Assembly: GCA_026418115.1 (NCBI GenBank)
Contig: JAOABY010000004.1
Coordinates: 1-64,000 of the forward strand
Reading direction: 5' to 3'
Origin: Spirochaetaceae bacterium
GTDB lineage: Bacteria; Spirochaetota; Spirochaetia; Treponematales; Rectinemataceae
DNA length: 64,000 nucleotides
Shown here: in pieces, positions 40,268-48,818 of the stretch
How the letters are laid out: the number at the start of each line of letters is the position of its first letter
Position numbering within the stretch: the first letter of the stretch is position 1
Translations under genes and position numbers: made by a program
The notes under the pieces: generated by a model
Told to the model about the DNA's origin: nothing
What the model saw: only the letters and a program-made list of their open reading frames with translations
Databases searched by the model: none

Positions 40268-40825
40268 TCAGATTTTCTCTACCTGGGTCATGTCAACTTC
40301 AACCGGAGTCGACCTGCCGAAAATCTGCACGTTTACCTTGAGCTTGTTCTTCTCTGCATTCACTTCATCGATGACACCCGAGAACGACTCGAATGGGCCC
40401 TCGATGATCTTGACTGTCTCGCCAGGAGAGAAGGTCTGGCGATAACGGACGGTACGTTCTCCCTTGAGCTCACCCGTACGCTGCAGAATGCGTTTGACTT
40501 CGTCCATGGTGATGGGCTGAGGCCGCGAAGAGGACGATGCCCCTACAAAGCCGGTAACACCCGTAATATTCCGTATGGCTGCACAGGGCGCCTTCCAACC
40601 TGTTTCGGGGAGATCCATTTCAACCAGGATATAGCCAGGAAGAATTTTGCGCGATACAGTGCGCTTCTTTCCATCCTTGACTTCGGTGACTTCCTCGACA
40701 GGCACCTTGACGTCGGTCACTATATCGCGCGAAAGCTCGCCCAGTTCAATGAGCGAGCGTATGGCTTTCTCTATCTTGTTTTCGTATCCCGAGTAGACGT
40801 GGAGAATATACCAGGCCTTTGCCAT
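40268..40825 (-). CDS. nusG: Transcription termination/antitermination factor NusG
   Basis: NusG binds RNA polymerase and couples transcription to translation or Rho. The 185-residue protein has the NGN domain (MAKAWYILHVYSGYENKIEK) with the usual PGYILVEM segment and a C-terminal KOW domain (FSPGETVKIIEGPFESFSGV). It lies 12 bases after secE. Confidence 0.97.
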   Translation of the reverse strand: MAKAWYILHVYSGYENKIEKAIRSLIELGELSRDIVTDVKVPVEEVTEVKDGKKRTVSRKILPGYILVEMDLPETGWKAPCAAIRNITGVTGFVGASSSSRPQPITMDEVKRILQRTGELKGERTVRYRQTFSPGETVKIIEGPFESFSGVIDEVNAEKNKLKVNVQIFGRSTPVEVDMTQVEKI

Positions 40826-40837
40826 TCCTTTACTGCC

Positions 40838-41020
40838 TTAACGGAAAACAACCTCGATTCCAAGCACCAGCAGGAAATCAAGGAGGCCGAGCACGAGAGC
40901 CACCACCACTGTGGACACAATCACAACCTTGGTAGAGGCTATTACATCTTCCTTCGACGGCCACACAACCTTCGCAAGCTCGGCATAGCTGTCTTTGAAG
41001 AACTGAATCAATTTGTTCAT
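40838..41020 (-). CDS. secE: Preprotein translocase subunit SecE
   Basis: SecE clamps SecY in the inner membrane. The 60-residue single-span form starts MNKLIQFFKDSYAELAKVVW at the ATG at 41020 and has the conserved KVVWPSKEDVIASTKVVIVS amphipathic helix followed by one membrane helix. The track ORF runs back into tRNA-Trp. Confidence 0.95.
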   Translation of the reverse strand: MNKLIQFFKDSYAELAKVVWPSKEDVIASTKVVIVSTVVVALVLGLLDFLLVLGIEVVFR

Positions 41021-41086
41021 GGCGGCTCCTCGAACCTCATTCCATTGAGCTGCCGTCTCACGCCAGAGCGGGCGGCACTCTCTCGA

Positions 41087-41159
41087 CAGGCCAGGTAGGA
41101 CTCGAACCCACAACATCCGGTTTTGGAGACCGGCGCTCTACCATTAGAGCTACTGGCCT
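41087..41159 (-). tRNA. tRNA-Trp (CCA anticodon)
   Basis: The 73-base minus-strand sequence folds into a complete cloverleaf: acceptor AGGCCAG with CTGGCCT, D stem GCTC/GAGC, anticodon stem CCGGT/ACCGG with loop CTCCAAA, T arm GTGGG/CCTAC with TTCGAGT, and discriminator G, as usual for bacterial tRNA-Trp. The 3' CCA is not encoded. It lies between rpmG and secE. Confidence 0.96.
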
Positions 41160-41167
41160 AGTAACAA

Positions 41168-41344
41168 TTATTTTACCTTTGTCTCTCTGTGCAGCGTATG
41201 CTTGCGGTCCCACTTGCAGTACTTCATGAGCTCAAGCTTTTCCTGCATGGTCTTCCGGTTCTTCTTGGTAGTGTAATTGCGCCGCTTGCACTCGGTGCAC
41301 TGGAGGGCGATAATTTCGACGTTCTGCTTCTTCTTGGACGCCAT
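41168..41344 (-). CDS. rpmG: 50S ribosomal protein L33 with incomplete zinc site
   Basis: This 58-residue protein is not listed in the ORF track in this frame. It starts [20 protein letters not shown] and ends [10 protein letters not shown], so it is L33. The first knuckle CTEC is intact, but the second reads CKWD instead of CxxC, so only three cysteines remain. GAAAGGA precedes the ATG. It lies between the two tRNA genes. Confidence 0.94.
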   Translation of the reverse strand: MASKKKQNVEIIALQCTECKRRNYTTKKNRKTMQEKLELMKYCKWDRKHTLHRETKVK

Positions 41345-41413
41345 GGTTCACTGTCCTTTCAAGGCGGTGCCCGTTGCCGCACATCCGCCAGGAATCATTG
41401 AAATGAAAAATCG

Positions 41414-41486
41414 AGCCCCCGAACGGAATCGAACCGTTGACCTTATCCTTACCATGGATATGCTCTGCCTACTGAGCTACAGGGGC
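41414..41486 (-). tRNA. tRNA-Thr (GGT anticodon)
   Basis: The 73-base minus-strand sequence forms a cloverleaf: acceptor GCCCCTG with CGGGGGC (one G-T pair), D stem GCTC/GAGC, anticodon stem TATCC/GGATA with loop ATGGTAA, T arm AACGG/CCGTT with TTCGATT. CCA is not encoded. It is the first gene of the long translation cluster. Confidence 0.95.
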
Positions 41487-41504
41487 GCGGGCCAAAGCGT
41501 GCCG

Positions 41505-41534
41505 AATATAGCACACGTGCCGAAGGGGTGTCAA
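41505..41534 (-). promoter_or_regulatory. Strong promoter heading the tRNA-Thr/rpmG/tRNA-Trp/secE cluster
   Basis: On the minus strand a consensus TTGACA is followed after 18 bases by TATATT, with the start predicted about 11-13 bases before tRNA-Thr. Its -35 box overlaps the stop codon region of murJ. Confidence 0.8.
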
Positions 41535-43138
41535 GTTCTTCTGCGCGGCGGAATGCGCGCCTTGCGGAAAAACGCGGTGGCTATTGAAGCGCCAACAGCA
41601 TCTTTTGTCAAGACCAGCATCAGGATTCCAAGTCCGGAGAACACGACAGTACCTGCAATCAGCGGGAGGCCGGCATAGACCAGCCGTGAAGCGGCATGTC
41701 GAAGTGCACTGCTCACAAGGCGGTCAATATACCAAGCCGGCGCAACCGCAAGAAGAGAAAACAGGAGCAAACGACCAGCATAGGCGGCACATGATGCGAG
41801 CTCTGCTGCAATGTCTCCCACAGGATCCCTCAGCAATGCCCACAGCAGAAGAGCACTGTTCACCGCGGACGAGAATGACAGGGCAAATGCAATACCCGGT
41901 CCTTTAAAGCGATAGGCAAGCGCCAGTACCATGACGATATTGACACCGAAACTCGCAATGCCAGCAAAGGTTGGTGTTCTTGTATTGCTGCGGGCATAGA
42001 ATGCCGGGGCCATCAATCGATTCATGGCGATGAAAACAAGACCGGTCTGGTGCCAGAAGAACGCTGACGCCGTAAGACGAACCGACTCGTCGGTAAAGTC
42101 TCCGCTCCGGAACAGCAAGGTGACAATCCGTTCTGCAAAGACCATGGAAAACACGGCAACAGGCACCGTAAGCAGAAGGAGCGTTCGCATGGTGCCGCCG
42201 AGAGATGCAGAAAACTCGTTCCAGTCCCTGCGTCCTGCTGCTTCCGAAAGTCTCGGCAACAGAACAGTGCCTGCCGAAACTGCAAAAATACCCAGAATAA
42301 GTTCCTGCAGGCGCAATGAATACTGCAGACTTGATGCCACGCCAACTCCAGCTCTGGAGGCATAGGCTGTGCTCACGAGGTCATTGAGCTGGTAGGCAGC
42401 CATGCCAAGGATGGTTGGAGCAATGAGCGCAAAGACTTTCCGCATGCCTGGATTTGCAAAGGCCTTCCCGACAGGCATGAAACCAAATCGTACCCCCAGC
42501 CGGTATACGGCAGGCAACTGCACGAGCGCCTGCCCGAGTCCTCCCACCACCACACCTACTGCCATGGCGCGGGCTGGATTGCCCAGCCTGCTTCCCAGCA
42601 GCCATGGCACCACGATGAAGCAGAGATTGAATACTATGGGAGCAAAGCCGGAAGGACCGAAAATCTCATGTGCGTTGAGTATCCCCTGAAGGAGCGCCGC
42701 ATAGGACACGAGAGCCAGAAAAGGGAACATGATACGTGTGAGCAGCGCCGTTTCCACGGGCTCGGAGCCGAAGAGCCTGACAATCAGTGGAGCGAAGGCG
42801 ATGCCCGCTGCCACGGCAGCAGAAAGGCACACCGTAAGGACAGTGAGACTGGCTGATAGAAATTCCTTTGTCTCCCGATCAGTGGATGCCAGCAAATATC
42901 CTTTATAGGTCGGTATGAACGCGACTGTTACCGACCCCTCGGCGAAAAGCCGCCGGGTGAAATTGGGAATGATAAAGCTTACAGTAAAGGCATCGGAAAA
43001 AGGACTCGTCCCAAGGAACCTGGCTTTGGTCATTTCCCGGATCAGACCAAGTATCCGCGAAACAAGTGTCAAAGCCGACAGTAATCCTGCATGACGCATC
43101 ATGCGTGCACGGGATCGGCTGGAGTCATGTTCGGACAT
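41531..43138 (-). CDS. murJ: Lipid II flippase MurJ (MviN)
   Basis: MurJ moves the peptidoglycan precursor lipid II across the inner membrane. The 535-residue protein has 14 hydrophobic segments and the family N-terminus ALTLVSRILGLIREMTKARF followed by SDAFTVSFIIPNFTRRLFAE. The start MSEHDSSRSRARMMRHAG at 43138 follows GGGGAGCG; the track ORF extends 22 residues further. It is transcribed away from the Cof-type phosphatase and toward the tRNA promoter. Confidence 0.93.
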   Translation of the reverse strand: MSEHDSSRSRARMMRHAGLLSALTLVSRILGLIREMTKARFLGTSPFSDAFTVSFIIPNFTRRLFAEGSVTVAFIPTYKGYLLASTDRETKEFLSASLTVLTVCLSAAVAAGIAFAPLIVRLFGSEPVETALLTRIMFPFLALVSYAALLQGILNAHEIFGPSGFAPIVFNLCFIVVPWLLGSRLGNPARAMAVGVVVGGLGQALVQLPAVYRLGVRFGFMPVGKAFANPGMRKVFALIAPTILGMAAYQLNDLVSTAYASRAGVGVASSLQYSLRLQELILGIFAVSAGTVLLPRLSEAAGRRDWNEFSASLGGTMRTLLLLTVPVAVFSMVFAERIVTLLFRSGDFTDESVRLTASAFFWHQTGLVFIAMNRLMAPAFYARSNTRTPTFAGIASFGVNIVMVLALAYRFKGPGIAFALSFSSAVNSALLLWALLRDPVGDIAAELASCAAYAGRLLLFSLLAVAPAWYIDRLVSSALRHAASRLVYAGLPLIAGTVVFSGLGILMLVLTKDAVGASIATAFFRKARIPPRRRT

Positions 43139-43254
43139 CGCTCCCCAGCCTATCGCACTTTGGCGCAACTCGTGAAGTACGGACCGCCGCCAGGCACCTT
43201 CCACTGCTACTCCAGCAGCTCAGCAGCCCTTGCACGGCTGCCAGCTGTATCCCC

Positions 43255-43283
43255 TTCACATTTTCTTGACATACCGATATACC
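43255..43283 (+). promoter_or_regulatory. Promoter with -10 box six bases from the phosphatase ATG
   Basis: TTCACA is followed after 17 bases by TATACC, and six bases later comes the ATG at 43290. No Shine-Dalgarno sequence is visible. The arrangement predicts a leaderless transcript. Confidence 0.5.
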
Positions 43284-43289
43284 ATCGTC

Positions 43290-44123
43290 ATGCATCATGC
43301 ATCATCAGACCGGAAGATACGGCTTATTGCGCTCGATCTCGACGACACACTGCTGCGCGCTGATCTTTCCATTTCCGAGACGAACAAGGCTGCCCTCCAT
43401 CGAGCCGAGCAGGCTGGCATTCGCATTGTGCTCGCTTCTGGGCGCAACCTCGTGTCAATGAAACGATATGCCGACGAACTGCTCATTCACCGCCGGGGGG
43501 ATTTTCTGATTGGTTCGAATGGGGCAGAACTCCTGCGTGCCAGCTCCGGAGAAGTGGTGGAGCGTCTGCATCTGCCTCCTGAGCTGGCGTTGCGCCTTGC
43601 CCGTGCAATTGAAAAGAAAGGATTTTTCTGGCAGGTCTATATTGATGGAGCTATCTGGTGCAACCGCATGAATGCATGGGCACAGAAGGACCATGAGCTG
43701 ACAGGCCAGCCTCTTCATGTGATCGAAGATGTGGAAGGAATATTCGCCCGTCCCCACATCAAGATTGTGGTATGCGGCGATCCCGAACGCATTGAGACGC
43801 TGTACAGAGAACTATGCAGCGAGTATGCAGGCAGCATCGAGGTAGTCACTTCCAAGCCCTACTTCCTGGAGGTTCTGCCTCCAGGTGTTTCCAAGGGAAC
43901 TGCTCTGGCAAGGCTGGCGCAGCGGCTTTCAATCGACATGGATGCAGTGCTTGCGATCGGGGATGCACGCAACGATTACGAAATGATCCGTATGGCAGGC
44001 TGGGGCTGTGCACCTGCAAATGCCGCCGAGGAAGTACGACAGATAGCGCGCTATGTATCGCCTCGCACCAATGAGGAGGATGCGGTAGCCGAGATCATCG
44101 GGCATGTAGTGTTTGGAGAGTAA
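43290..44123 (+). CDS. Cof-type HAD-superfamily phosphatase
   Basis: This cytosolic phosphatase of about 277 residues probably acts on sugar phosphates, nucleotides or related metabolites. The nucleophile motif LIALDLDDTLLRADLSIS lies near the N-terminus, and the late motif AIGDARNDYEMIRMAGWGCA with the following ANAAEEV is the Cof-type C2-cap signature. The start MHHASSDRKIRLIALDL at 43290 fits the family; the track start at 43230 adds 20 residues that overlap the promoter. The substrate is not predictable. Confidence 0.88.
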   Translation: MHHASSDRKIRLIALDLDDTLLRADLSISETNKAALHRAEQAGIRIVLASGRNLVSMKRYADELLIHRRGDFLIGSNGAELLRASSGEVVERLHLPPELALRLARAIEKKGFFWQVYIDGAIWCNRMNAWAQKDHELTGQPLHVIEDVEGIFARPHIKIVVCGDPERIETLYRELCSEYAGSIEVVTSKPYFLEVLPPGVSKGTALARLAQRLSIDMDAVLAIGDARNDYEMIRMAGWGCAPANAAEEVRQIARYVSPRTNEEDAVAEIIGHVVFGE

Positions 44124-44173
44124 CGGTCTGCGAAGCCGCTGCCCCTCGGACCGCTCGCCAGGCTCACGGCATG

Positions 44174-45010
44174 TCAGCGATATACATCAAGAAATTCGAT
44201 CAGGTACTGCTGCACGCCAAGAAAGAATTCATTCTGGAGCCGCACCGCTGGTACGGAAAGATAACGATAGTGCCAGCTTTCCCAGCGGTAGCCGGTAATC
44301 TGCTCCATACCTTTCGGAAAGGAGAGGGAAAAACCATGTTCGGCGGCATGTGCGGCCAGCCATCGCCCGGCTGGGGTCTCGGCAAAGCTGTCGTCGATGG
44401 TGCCGAAGTCGATTGCCGTTCCAAGCTGATGCTGTGACATGCCAGGCGGCGCGGAAACGCGCTCAGCTTCTGTCCGGCCCATTGCTCGCACATTGCTTTC
44501 GAACACTGTTTTCTGATACTCATATGAACGGTACGCGGACGACACGACAAGCGTGATGCCGTCTTTTCTTGCTGCAGCAGCCATGGCTGCCAGCGCGTCA
44601 CGAGCCGGTGCACGGAGCATGATGCCCTTCTTTGCGACAACATAGGGGAAAGGCCCTTCCAGCGGCACAAGGTCGGAAGGTTCGTAAGAAGCCGGAAGAG
44701 ATACTGATTTATCAACGCGTCTGAGAAGGTCGGGATCTTTTGCACGGAGCGCCACAGCGGCATCGAGCAGTGAAATGAAATCGGAAGGATGCGCAGCAAT
44801 TGCCGTGATAATGCGAGTACGGTCGGCATCCGACATGCGTACGACCCCAAGAGCAGTCGAGATTCTGGCTGCAAGCTGGCGGGGTACGCTGCCTTCCAGC
44901 GAGGGTCTGGCAGCACCATGAGTTTCCTGAGCACTGCACGCCATACCGGCAGTCAAGCACATGAGAAGCATGAACACAAGCGGCATCCGGATGGCATGGT
45001 TCCGAATCAT
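44174..45010 (-). CDS. Exported VanY-like D-alanyl-D-alanine carboxypeptidase (M15B)
   Basis: This enzyme trims the terminal D-Ala of peptidoglycan stem peptides outside the inner membrane. The 278-residue protein has an N-terminal hydrophobic export signal (PLVFMLLMCLTAGMACSAQ; cleavage by signal peptidase I or as a lipoprotein is unclear). The M15 zinc site is present as SQHQLGTAIDFG near residue 195 and WESWHYRY near residue 243. VSSAYRSYEYQK is the usual substrate loop. The start lacks a clear ribosome site; a weak TTGGAA-18-TAGGCT promoter lies six bases upstream. Confidence 0.87.
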   Translation of the reverse strand: MIRNHAIRMPLVFMLLMCLTAGMACSAQETHGAARPSLEGSVPRQLAARISTALGVVRMSDADRTRIITAIAAHPSDFISLLDAAVALRAKDPDLLRRVDKSVSLPASYEPSDLVPLEGPFPYVVAKKGIMLRAPARDALAAMAAAARKDGITLVVSSAYRSYEYQKTVFESNVRAMGRTEAERVSAPPGMSQHQLGTAIDFGTIDDSFAETPAGRWLAAHAAEHGFSLSFPKGMEQITGYRWESWHYRYLSVPAVRLQNEFFLGVQQYLIEFLDVYR

Positions 45011-45057
45011 GCCGAAAGCCTAGCATACATCTGCCCAGGATTCCAAGGAGAGTCAGC

Positions 45058-45816
45058 ATGACAGGCGAACAATACAGACGTTTCGCAGAGGTCCGCGCTC
45101 GCATGAAGGCATACTGCGAGTCGCTGCATGAGCACCATGGCTGGCTGGCCGATGCGCAGGCTGCGTTGCGTAAGGCTGCCGGCTATCCCGACACGCTCGT
45201 CGAAACGCCAATTGTCTACAATACTGCTCTGGATGAAATCACGCAGGACAGCGATCCAGTATTCATCATCGTCGCCGACAATCCCGGTATTCAGGAACAG
45301 AAAGCCTGCAATCGGCGCTATCTGGTTGGCCAGTCGGGCAAGCTTGCAGTGTCATGGTTCAGGCGGCATCTCGCCATGGATTTCAGAAAAGCTGCCATCA
45401 TCATCAACAAGACCCCTGTGCATACCCCCAAGACCGCGGAACTCAGGCTGCTGCCTCGCTACGCGGCAGGGCATGAGAGAGAGCTCGCCGCTCTCATGCT
45501 GGAAACCCAGCAGACTATGGCGCGTTTTGCCTATGAAATGGTGGAAGCTGGCCCCTGGTGGCTCTGGGTTTCTGGCATCGGAGAACTGGGACCGAGAGGC
45601 ATTTTCAGACCATGGGCGGAAACGCTCACGCAGCTCTGCGAATCAGGCTCACCTGAGCTGCAGGAAAGAATTCTGCTTTTCCGGCATTTCTCCATGAATC
45701 AATTCTCAATCGCCTATCGCCAGGCGGGCGGCCTCGCAGCTGCCTCACCTCAGGATGCGATGCACCTGCTGCTCCGGATTGGTGCTGCCAACCGCCGTTC
45801 GATCCTGGGCTTCTAG
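45058..45816 (+). CDS. Putative uracil-DNA glycosylase superfamily protein
   Basis: This 252-residue protein has segments resembling family-4-type uracil-DNA glycosylases: FIIVADNPGIQEQ in the place of GEAPGxxE, then RYLVGQSGKLAVSWF like PFVGxAGxLL, then IINKTPVHTPKT. From memory, some bacterial proteins of this type are annotated only as UDG-like. No iron-sulfur cysteines are visible, so it is not a classical family-4 enzyme. AAGGAGAG precedes the ATG. It stands alone, divergent from the VanY-like gene. Confidence 0.5.
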   Translation: MTGEQYRRFAEVRARMKAYCESLHEHHGWLADAQAALRKAAGYPDTLVETPIVYNTALDEITQDSDPVFIIVADNPGIQEQKACNRRYLVGQSGKLAVSWFRRHLAMDFRKAAIIINKTPVHTPKTAELRLLPRYAAGHERELAALMLETQQTMARFAYEMVEAGPWWLWVSGIGELGPRGIFRPWAETLTQLCESGSPELQERILLFRHFSMNQFSIAYRQAGGLAAASPQDAMHLLLRIGAANRRSILGF

Positions 45817-45870
45817 AGGCCGGCAGCAGAGCATCACCAACTGCCCCTCGCACACGCATCTTTCGTACGC

Positions 45871-46650
45871 TCATCTCCCCCGGTGCCTGATGCGCAGGTA
45901 TACCTGTTTTCCCGGCACCATGGGATTGGTCCGTTCGTCAATCTCAAAAAGCCCGCTCGCCTTGATGAGCTCGCCCAGCTTGCGATAGCCATAGTTCCGT
46001 GGATCAAACTCAGGAAGCCGATTGGCAATGTAGGTGCCGACCTCTCCAAGGTATGCCCAGCCAAACTCGTCAGCAGCCTCCTCGACAGCACTGAGAAGAA
46101 GCGCCTTGAGCTTGCGGTCGCTCTTGATATCAACAACCTGGGGTTGCGTTTTTAAGCTGGCTTCCTTCTCAGGATGGGCTTCCCTGTCCTCCTCGCCTTC
46201 TCCCATGTTGCCTTGAAGAATTTCGGTGTAAATGAACTTGTCGCAGGCAGCAACGAATGGTTTTGGTGTTTTCCTCTGCCCGAAGCCGAGTACAAGCTTG
46301 CCGTCTTCCCTGAGACGTGCAGCCAGACGGGTAAAATCCGAATCGCTCGACACGATGCAGAAGCCATCAAGGTTCTCGGTATAGAGGAGATCCATGGCAT
46401 CGATGATCATTGCGCTATCGGTAGCATTCTTGCCGGTGGTGTAGGCAAACTGCTGGACAGGCTGAATCGCGTATTCAAGCAGTCGTTCCTTCCACTGGCG
46501 GAGATTGGGATTGGTCCAGTCGCCATAGATTCTCTTCACGCTGGCTATGCCATATTTGGCGATCTCTGCCAGAAGACCCTCTATGATCGACGGCTGGGTA
46601 TTGTCGGCATCTATCAACACCGCGAGCTTGAGCTGCGATTCAGTTTTCAT
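45871..46650 (-). CDS. NYN-domain putative ribonuclease with C-terminal LOTUS/OST-HTH domain
   Basis: The N-terminal half is a PIN-like NYN nuclease (DUF88/LabA type): LAVLIDADNTQPSIIEGLLA, KNATDSAMIIDAMDLLYTEN and FCIVSSDSDFTRLAARLREDGK supply the conserved acidic metal-binding residues. The last 80 residues (LLSAVEEAADEFGWAYLGEVGTYI-like) match an OST-HTH/LOTUS RNA-binding domain. A probable role is RNA cleavage or processing; the target is unknown. The ATG at 46650 follows AAGGAG; the track adds ten residues. Confidence 0.88.
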   Translation of the reverse strand: MKTESQLKLAVLIDADNTQPSIIEGLLAEIAKYGIASVKRIYGDWTNPNLRQWKERLLEYAIQPVQQFAYTTGKNATDSAMIIDAMDLLYTENLDGFCIVSSDSDFTRLAARLREDGKLVLGFGQRKTPKPFVAACDKFIYTEILQGNMGEGEEDREAHPEKEASLKTQPQVVDIKSDRKLKALLLSAVEEAADEFGWAYLGEVGTYIANRLPEFDPRNYGYRKLGELIKASGLFEIDERTNPMVPGKQVYLRIRHRGR

Positions 46651-46798
46651 AGGATTACTCCTTCTGATTGCAATGTACAAAGATGAACCCTGAAGGTCAA
46701 AACCTTCGACTGTCTGTGCTCTTCACACAGACCTGCATGGTACGCAGTCTCAGGGAATGAGCGGAATGCAAATGTATCCCGCCTTCCGATCACTCGAA

Positions 46799-47473
46799 TC
46801 ATGCATCTTTCTCTCCAAGAGCCTTTCTGCAGAGCTCGAGGTTGCGCGCTACCTGGATGCTGCGTGAAATCCTGAAAGCACGCTCAAAATACGGTTTGGC
46901 CTCCGCCGGCTTCCCGAGCCTGTTGAAAAGAATGGAACCGGCATTGTTCAAGGCCGGCCAGTTGGTTCCGTCCTCGGCAAATGATGCATTGAAAAGCTCG
47001 ATGGCTTTCTCATATTCGCCGGCATCACGCACTCGTTCGGCTTCAAAAAAAAGCTCCATAGCCTTGCGGGAGCGCTCATAGCGACGTGGGTCTTCACAGA
47101 TCTCTATTCTCTGCTCAATGAGCCATCTGAGCTCGCTCGCACTGCCACCTTCTGCACATTCTGGTTCTGCCAGCGCTTTGCGATAGCGTCGCTCAGCTTC
47201 CTTGCGCCTGCCCAGCGCATATGCCAGATCTGCCAGTGCAGCATGACGATGGAATGAAGGCCCGTACAGTTTTTCTTCCTTCAAAAGATACCGTTCCGCT
47301 TCTTCCTTCTTTCCCTGTGCCAGCATGATGAGTCCAAGATTGCGGAGGACCCTGAGAGAGTCCGGTTCATGCGCCTCCAGCTTTCTGAACCACCGTTCAG
47401 CCCGCTGGTAATCTCCCGCAATGTAGGCATTCAGCCCGAATCGTTCCCACAGTGCAGCCTGCAGTCTGTTCAT
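46799..47473 (-). CDS. Tetratricopeptide-repeat protein
   Basis: This 224-residue soluble protein consists of TPR-like helix pairs (AYIAGDYQRAERWFRKLEAH, GLIMLAQGKKEEAERYLLKE, AYALGRRKEAERRYRKALAE and EYEKAIELFNASFAEDGTNW). It lacks a signal peptide and probably acts as a protein-interaction scaffold of unknown partner. It follows the nuclease lipoprotein gene by 41 bases, so the two may be co-transcribed, although a possible promoter lies at the junction. Confidence 0.8.
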   Translation of the reverse strand: MNRLQAALWERFGLNAYIAGDYQRAERWFRKLEAHEPDSLRVLRNLGLIMLAQGKKEEAERYLLKEEKLYGPSFHRHAALADLAYALGRRKEAERRYRKALAEPECAEGGSASELRWLIEQRIEICEDPRRYERSRKAMELFFEAERVRDAGEYEKAIELFNASFAEDGTNWPALNNAGSILFNRLGKPAEAKPYFERAFRISRSIQVARNLELCRKALGEKDA

Positions 47474-47482
47474 GGCAGGTAC

Positions 47483-47512
47483 AGACTACCGCATGCAGCC
47501 CTGCCGGGACAA
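47483..47512 (-). promoter_or_regulatory. Weak candidate promoter of the TPR gene
   Basis: On the minus strand TTGTCC is followed after 18 bases by TAGTCT, and nine bases later by the ATG. There is no Shine-Dalgarno sequence. The match may be chance. Confidence 0.25.
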
Positions 47513-47514
47513 TA

Positions 47515-48666
47515 TCAGCGAAGGCTTTCGCTACCGCTTGTCTGGTGATACGCAAGATACAGAAGCACGGGAAGATGATCGGAAAAACCATCCCTTCCAT
47601 CCCAGGCTCGCGGCATGCCATGGTCATCCACAAGTGGCGGCTCCGAGCACACCATGAATGAGGCATACTCAAGACTCTTCTCATCGAACAGCGCCCGGTT
47701 GAGAAAAAAGCCATCAAACTGTTCCCGCCTGTCCCGATATGCAATGCTGAAGCTTTGTGGCATTTCAACCCATGGACTGTACAGAACCGGCGGTGGATCC
47801 ACCTGAGACTGCATCGCCAGAGCACGCATCACATATTCACTTGCTACCAGCAGAGGAGGACCCTCCGGAGCTTTCGGCATACTTGCAAGCCCATGCGGCA
47901 TGAATGCTGTTGGATACGATTTCCCTGTCCGGAGATATTCATCAGGTGATTCATTGAAATCACCGCAGACAATGATCGGAAGATCAGGCCTCTCTCTCTG
48001 CACGATGGTCAGGCGGTCCCGGAGGAGTGCAGCCGCTGCCCGTCTTGCCGGTTCCGTTTCCTTCTCTCCTTCACGCTTCGATTTCCAATGACAGACAAAC
48101 AGAAGAAGCGAGCTGCCTGACGAAGTCCCCAGCGTCGAGCTCCGGCTTCCAGGATGAGGAAGATTCACCTCAACCTCAATCATGTCGCGCAGTCCCTTGA
48201 ATCCCCAGGCATCACGCACCGCATGAGCACGAATGCCTACAATAGGAAAACGGGAGAGTACCCCTACATGCACTGCGGCATCTTCAGGACCTCCTGCAGC
48301 CCAGTAACGATACCCGTCACTTCGCATGGCACGTGCGAGGTCAGCCAGTACCTGCGCATTCTCAATTTCCTGCAGACAGAGAATGTCGGGCGCTCTCCCT
48401 GCTGATGCCAGCCGCAGTGCCTTGGCAGTAAGGTCCAGCCGCTTTCGATAGCCAGCCTGGTCCCACCCACTCTTCGATGGCCTGTATTCTTCATATTCTC
48501 CCCCATTCTCACAAGCATCGAAGAGGTTGTGTACATTATAGGAAGCAATCACCACATCCGCCGGGGGCTGCATGTCAGTCTGTGCACTTCGGCAGCCTCC
48601 CGGCAGCATGCATACTACGATGATCAGTGCCACAGCCAGCGCGCGGTACAAAAAAAGCAGCCTCAT
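47515..48666 (-). CDS. Lipoprotein of the endonuclease/exonuclease/phosphatase family
   Basis: This 383-residue protein starts at 48666 after GAGGAGG with a lipoprotein signal ending LPGGC, so it is likely membrane-anchored. The catalytic EEP pattern is visible: VVIASYNVHNLFDA, CLQEIENAQVLADLA, CHWKSKREGE, VCGDFNESPDEYLRTG and the C-terminal FSDHLPVLLYL. It probably hydrolyses nucleic acid or phosphodiesters outside the cell. The track ORF adds 37 residues upstream of the signal. Confidence 0.87.
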   Translation of the reverse strand: MRLLFLYRALAVALIIVVCMLPGGCRSAQTDMQPPADVVIASYNVHNLFDACENGGEYEEYRPSKSGWDQAGYRKRLDLTAKALRLASAGRAPDILCLQEIENAQVLADLARAMRSDGYRYWAAGGPEDAAVHVGVLSRFPIVGIRAHAVRDAWGFKGLRDMIEVEVNLPHPGSRSSTLGTSSGSSLLLFVCHWKSKREGEKETEPARRAAAALLRDRLTIVQRERPDLPIIVCGDFNESPDEYLRTGKSYPTAFMPHGLASMPKAPEGPPLLVASEYVMRALAMQSQVDPPPVLYSPWVEMPQSFSIAYRDRREQFDGFFLNRALFDEKSLEYASFMVCSEPPLVDDHGMPRAWDGRDGFSDHLPVLLYLAYHQTSGSESLR

Positions 48667-48818
48667 GGGTACCTCCTCCTCGCAGAAGGACGCACACAGA
48701 GGCTGGTTTGCTTCAATTCTGAGACGAGGAACCGCCTCCAGCCTGCACCGGAATATATCCCTACGATCTGGTGTCACACCCTGCGAGCGGGATTACTTTT
48801 CCAGGTGCCGGACCGGGC

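Noticed and set aside
43290-43305. Tandem ATGCATC repeat at the phosphatase start
   Set aside because: Only two short copies that are part of the first codons; too short to treat as a functional repeat.
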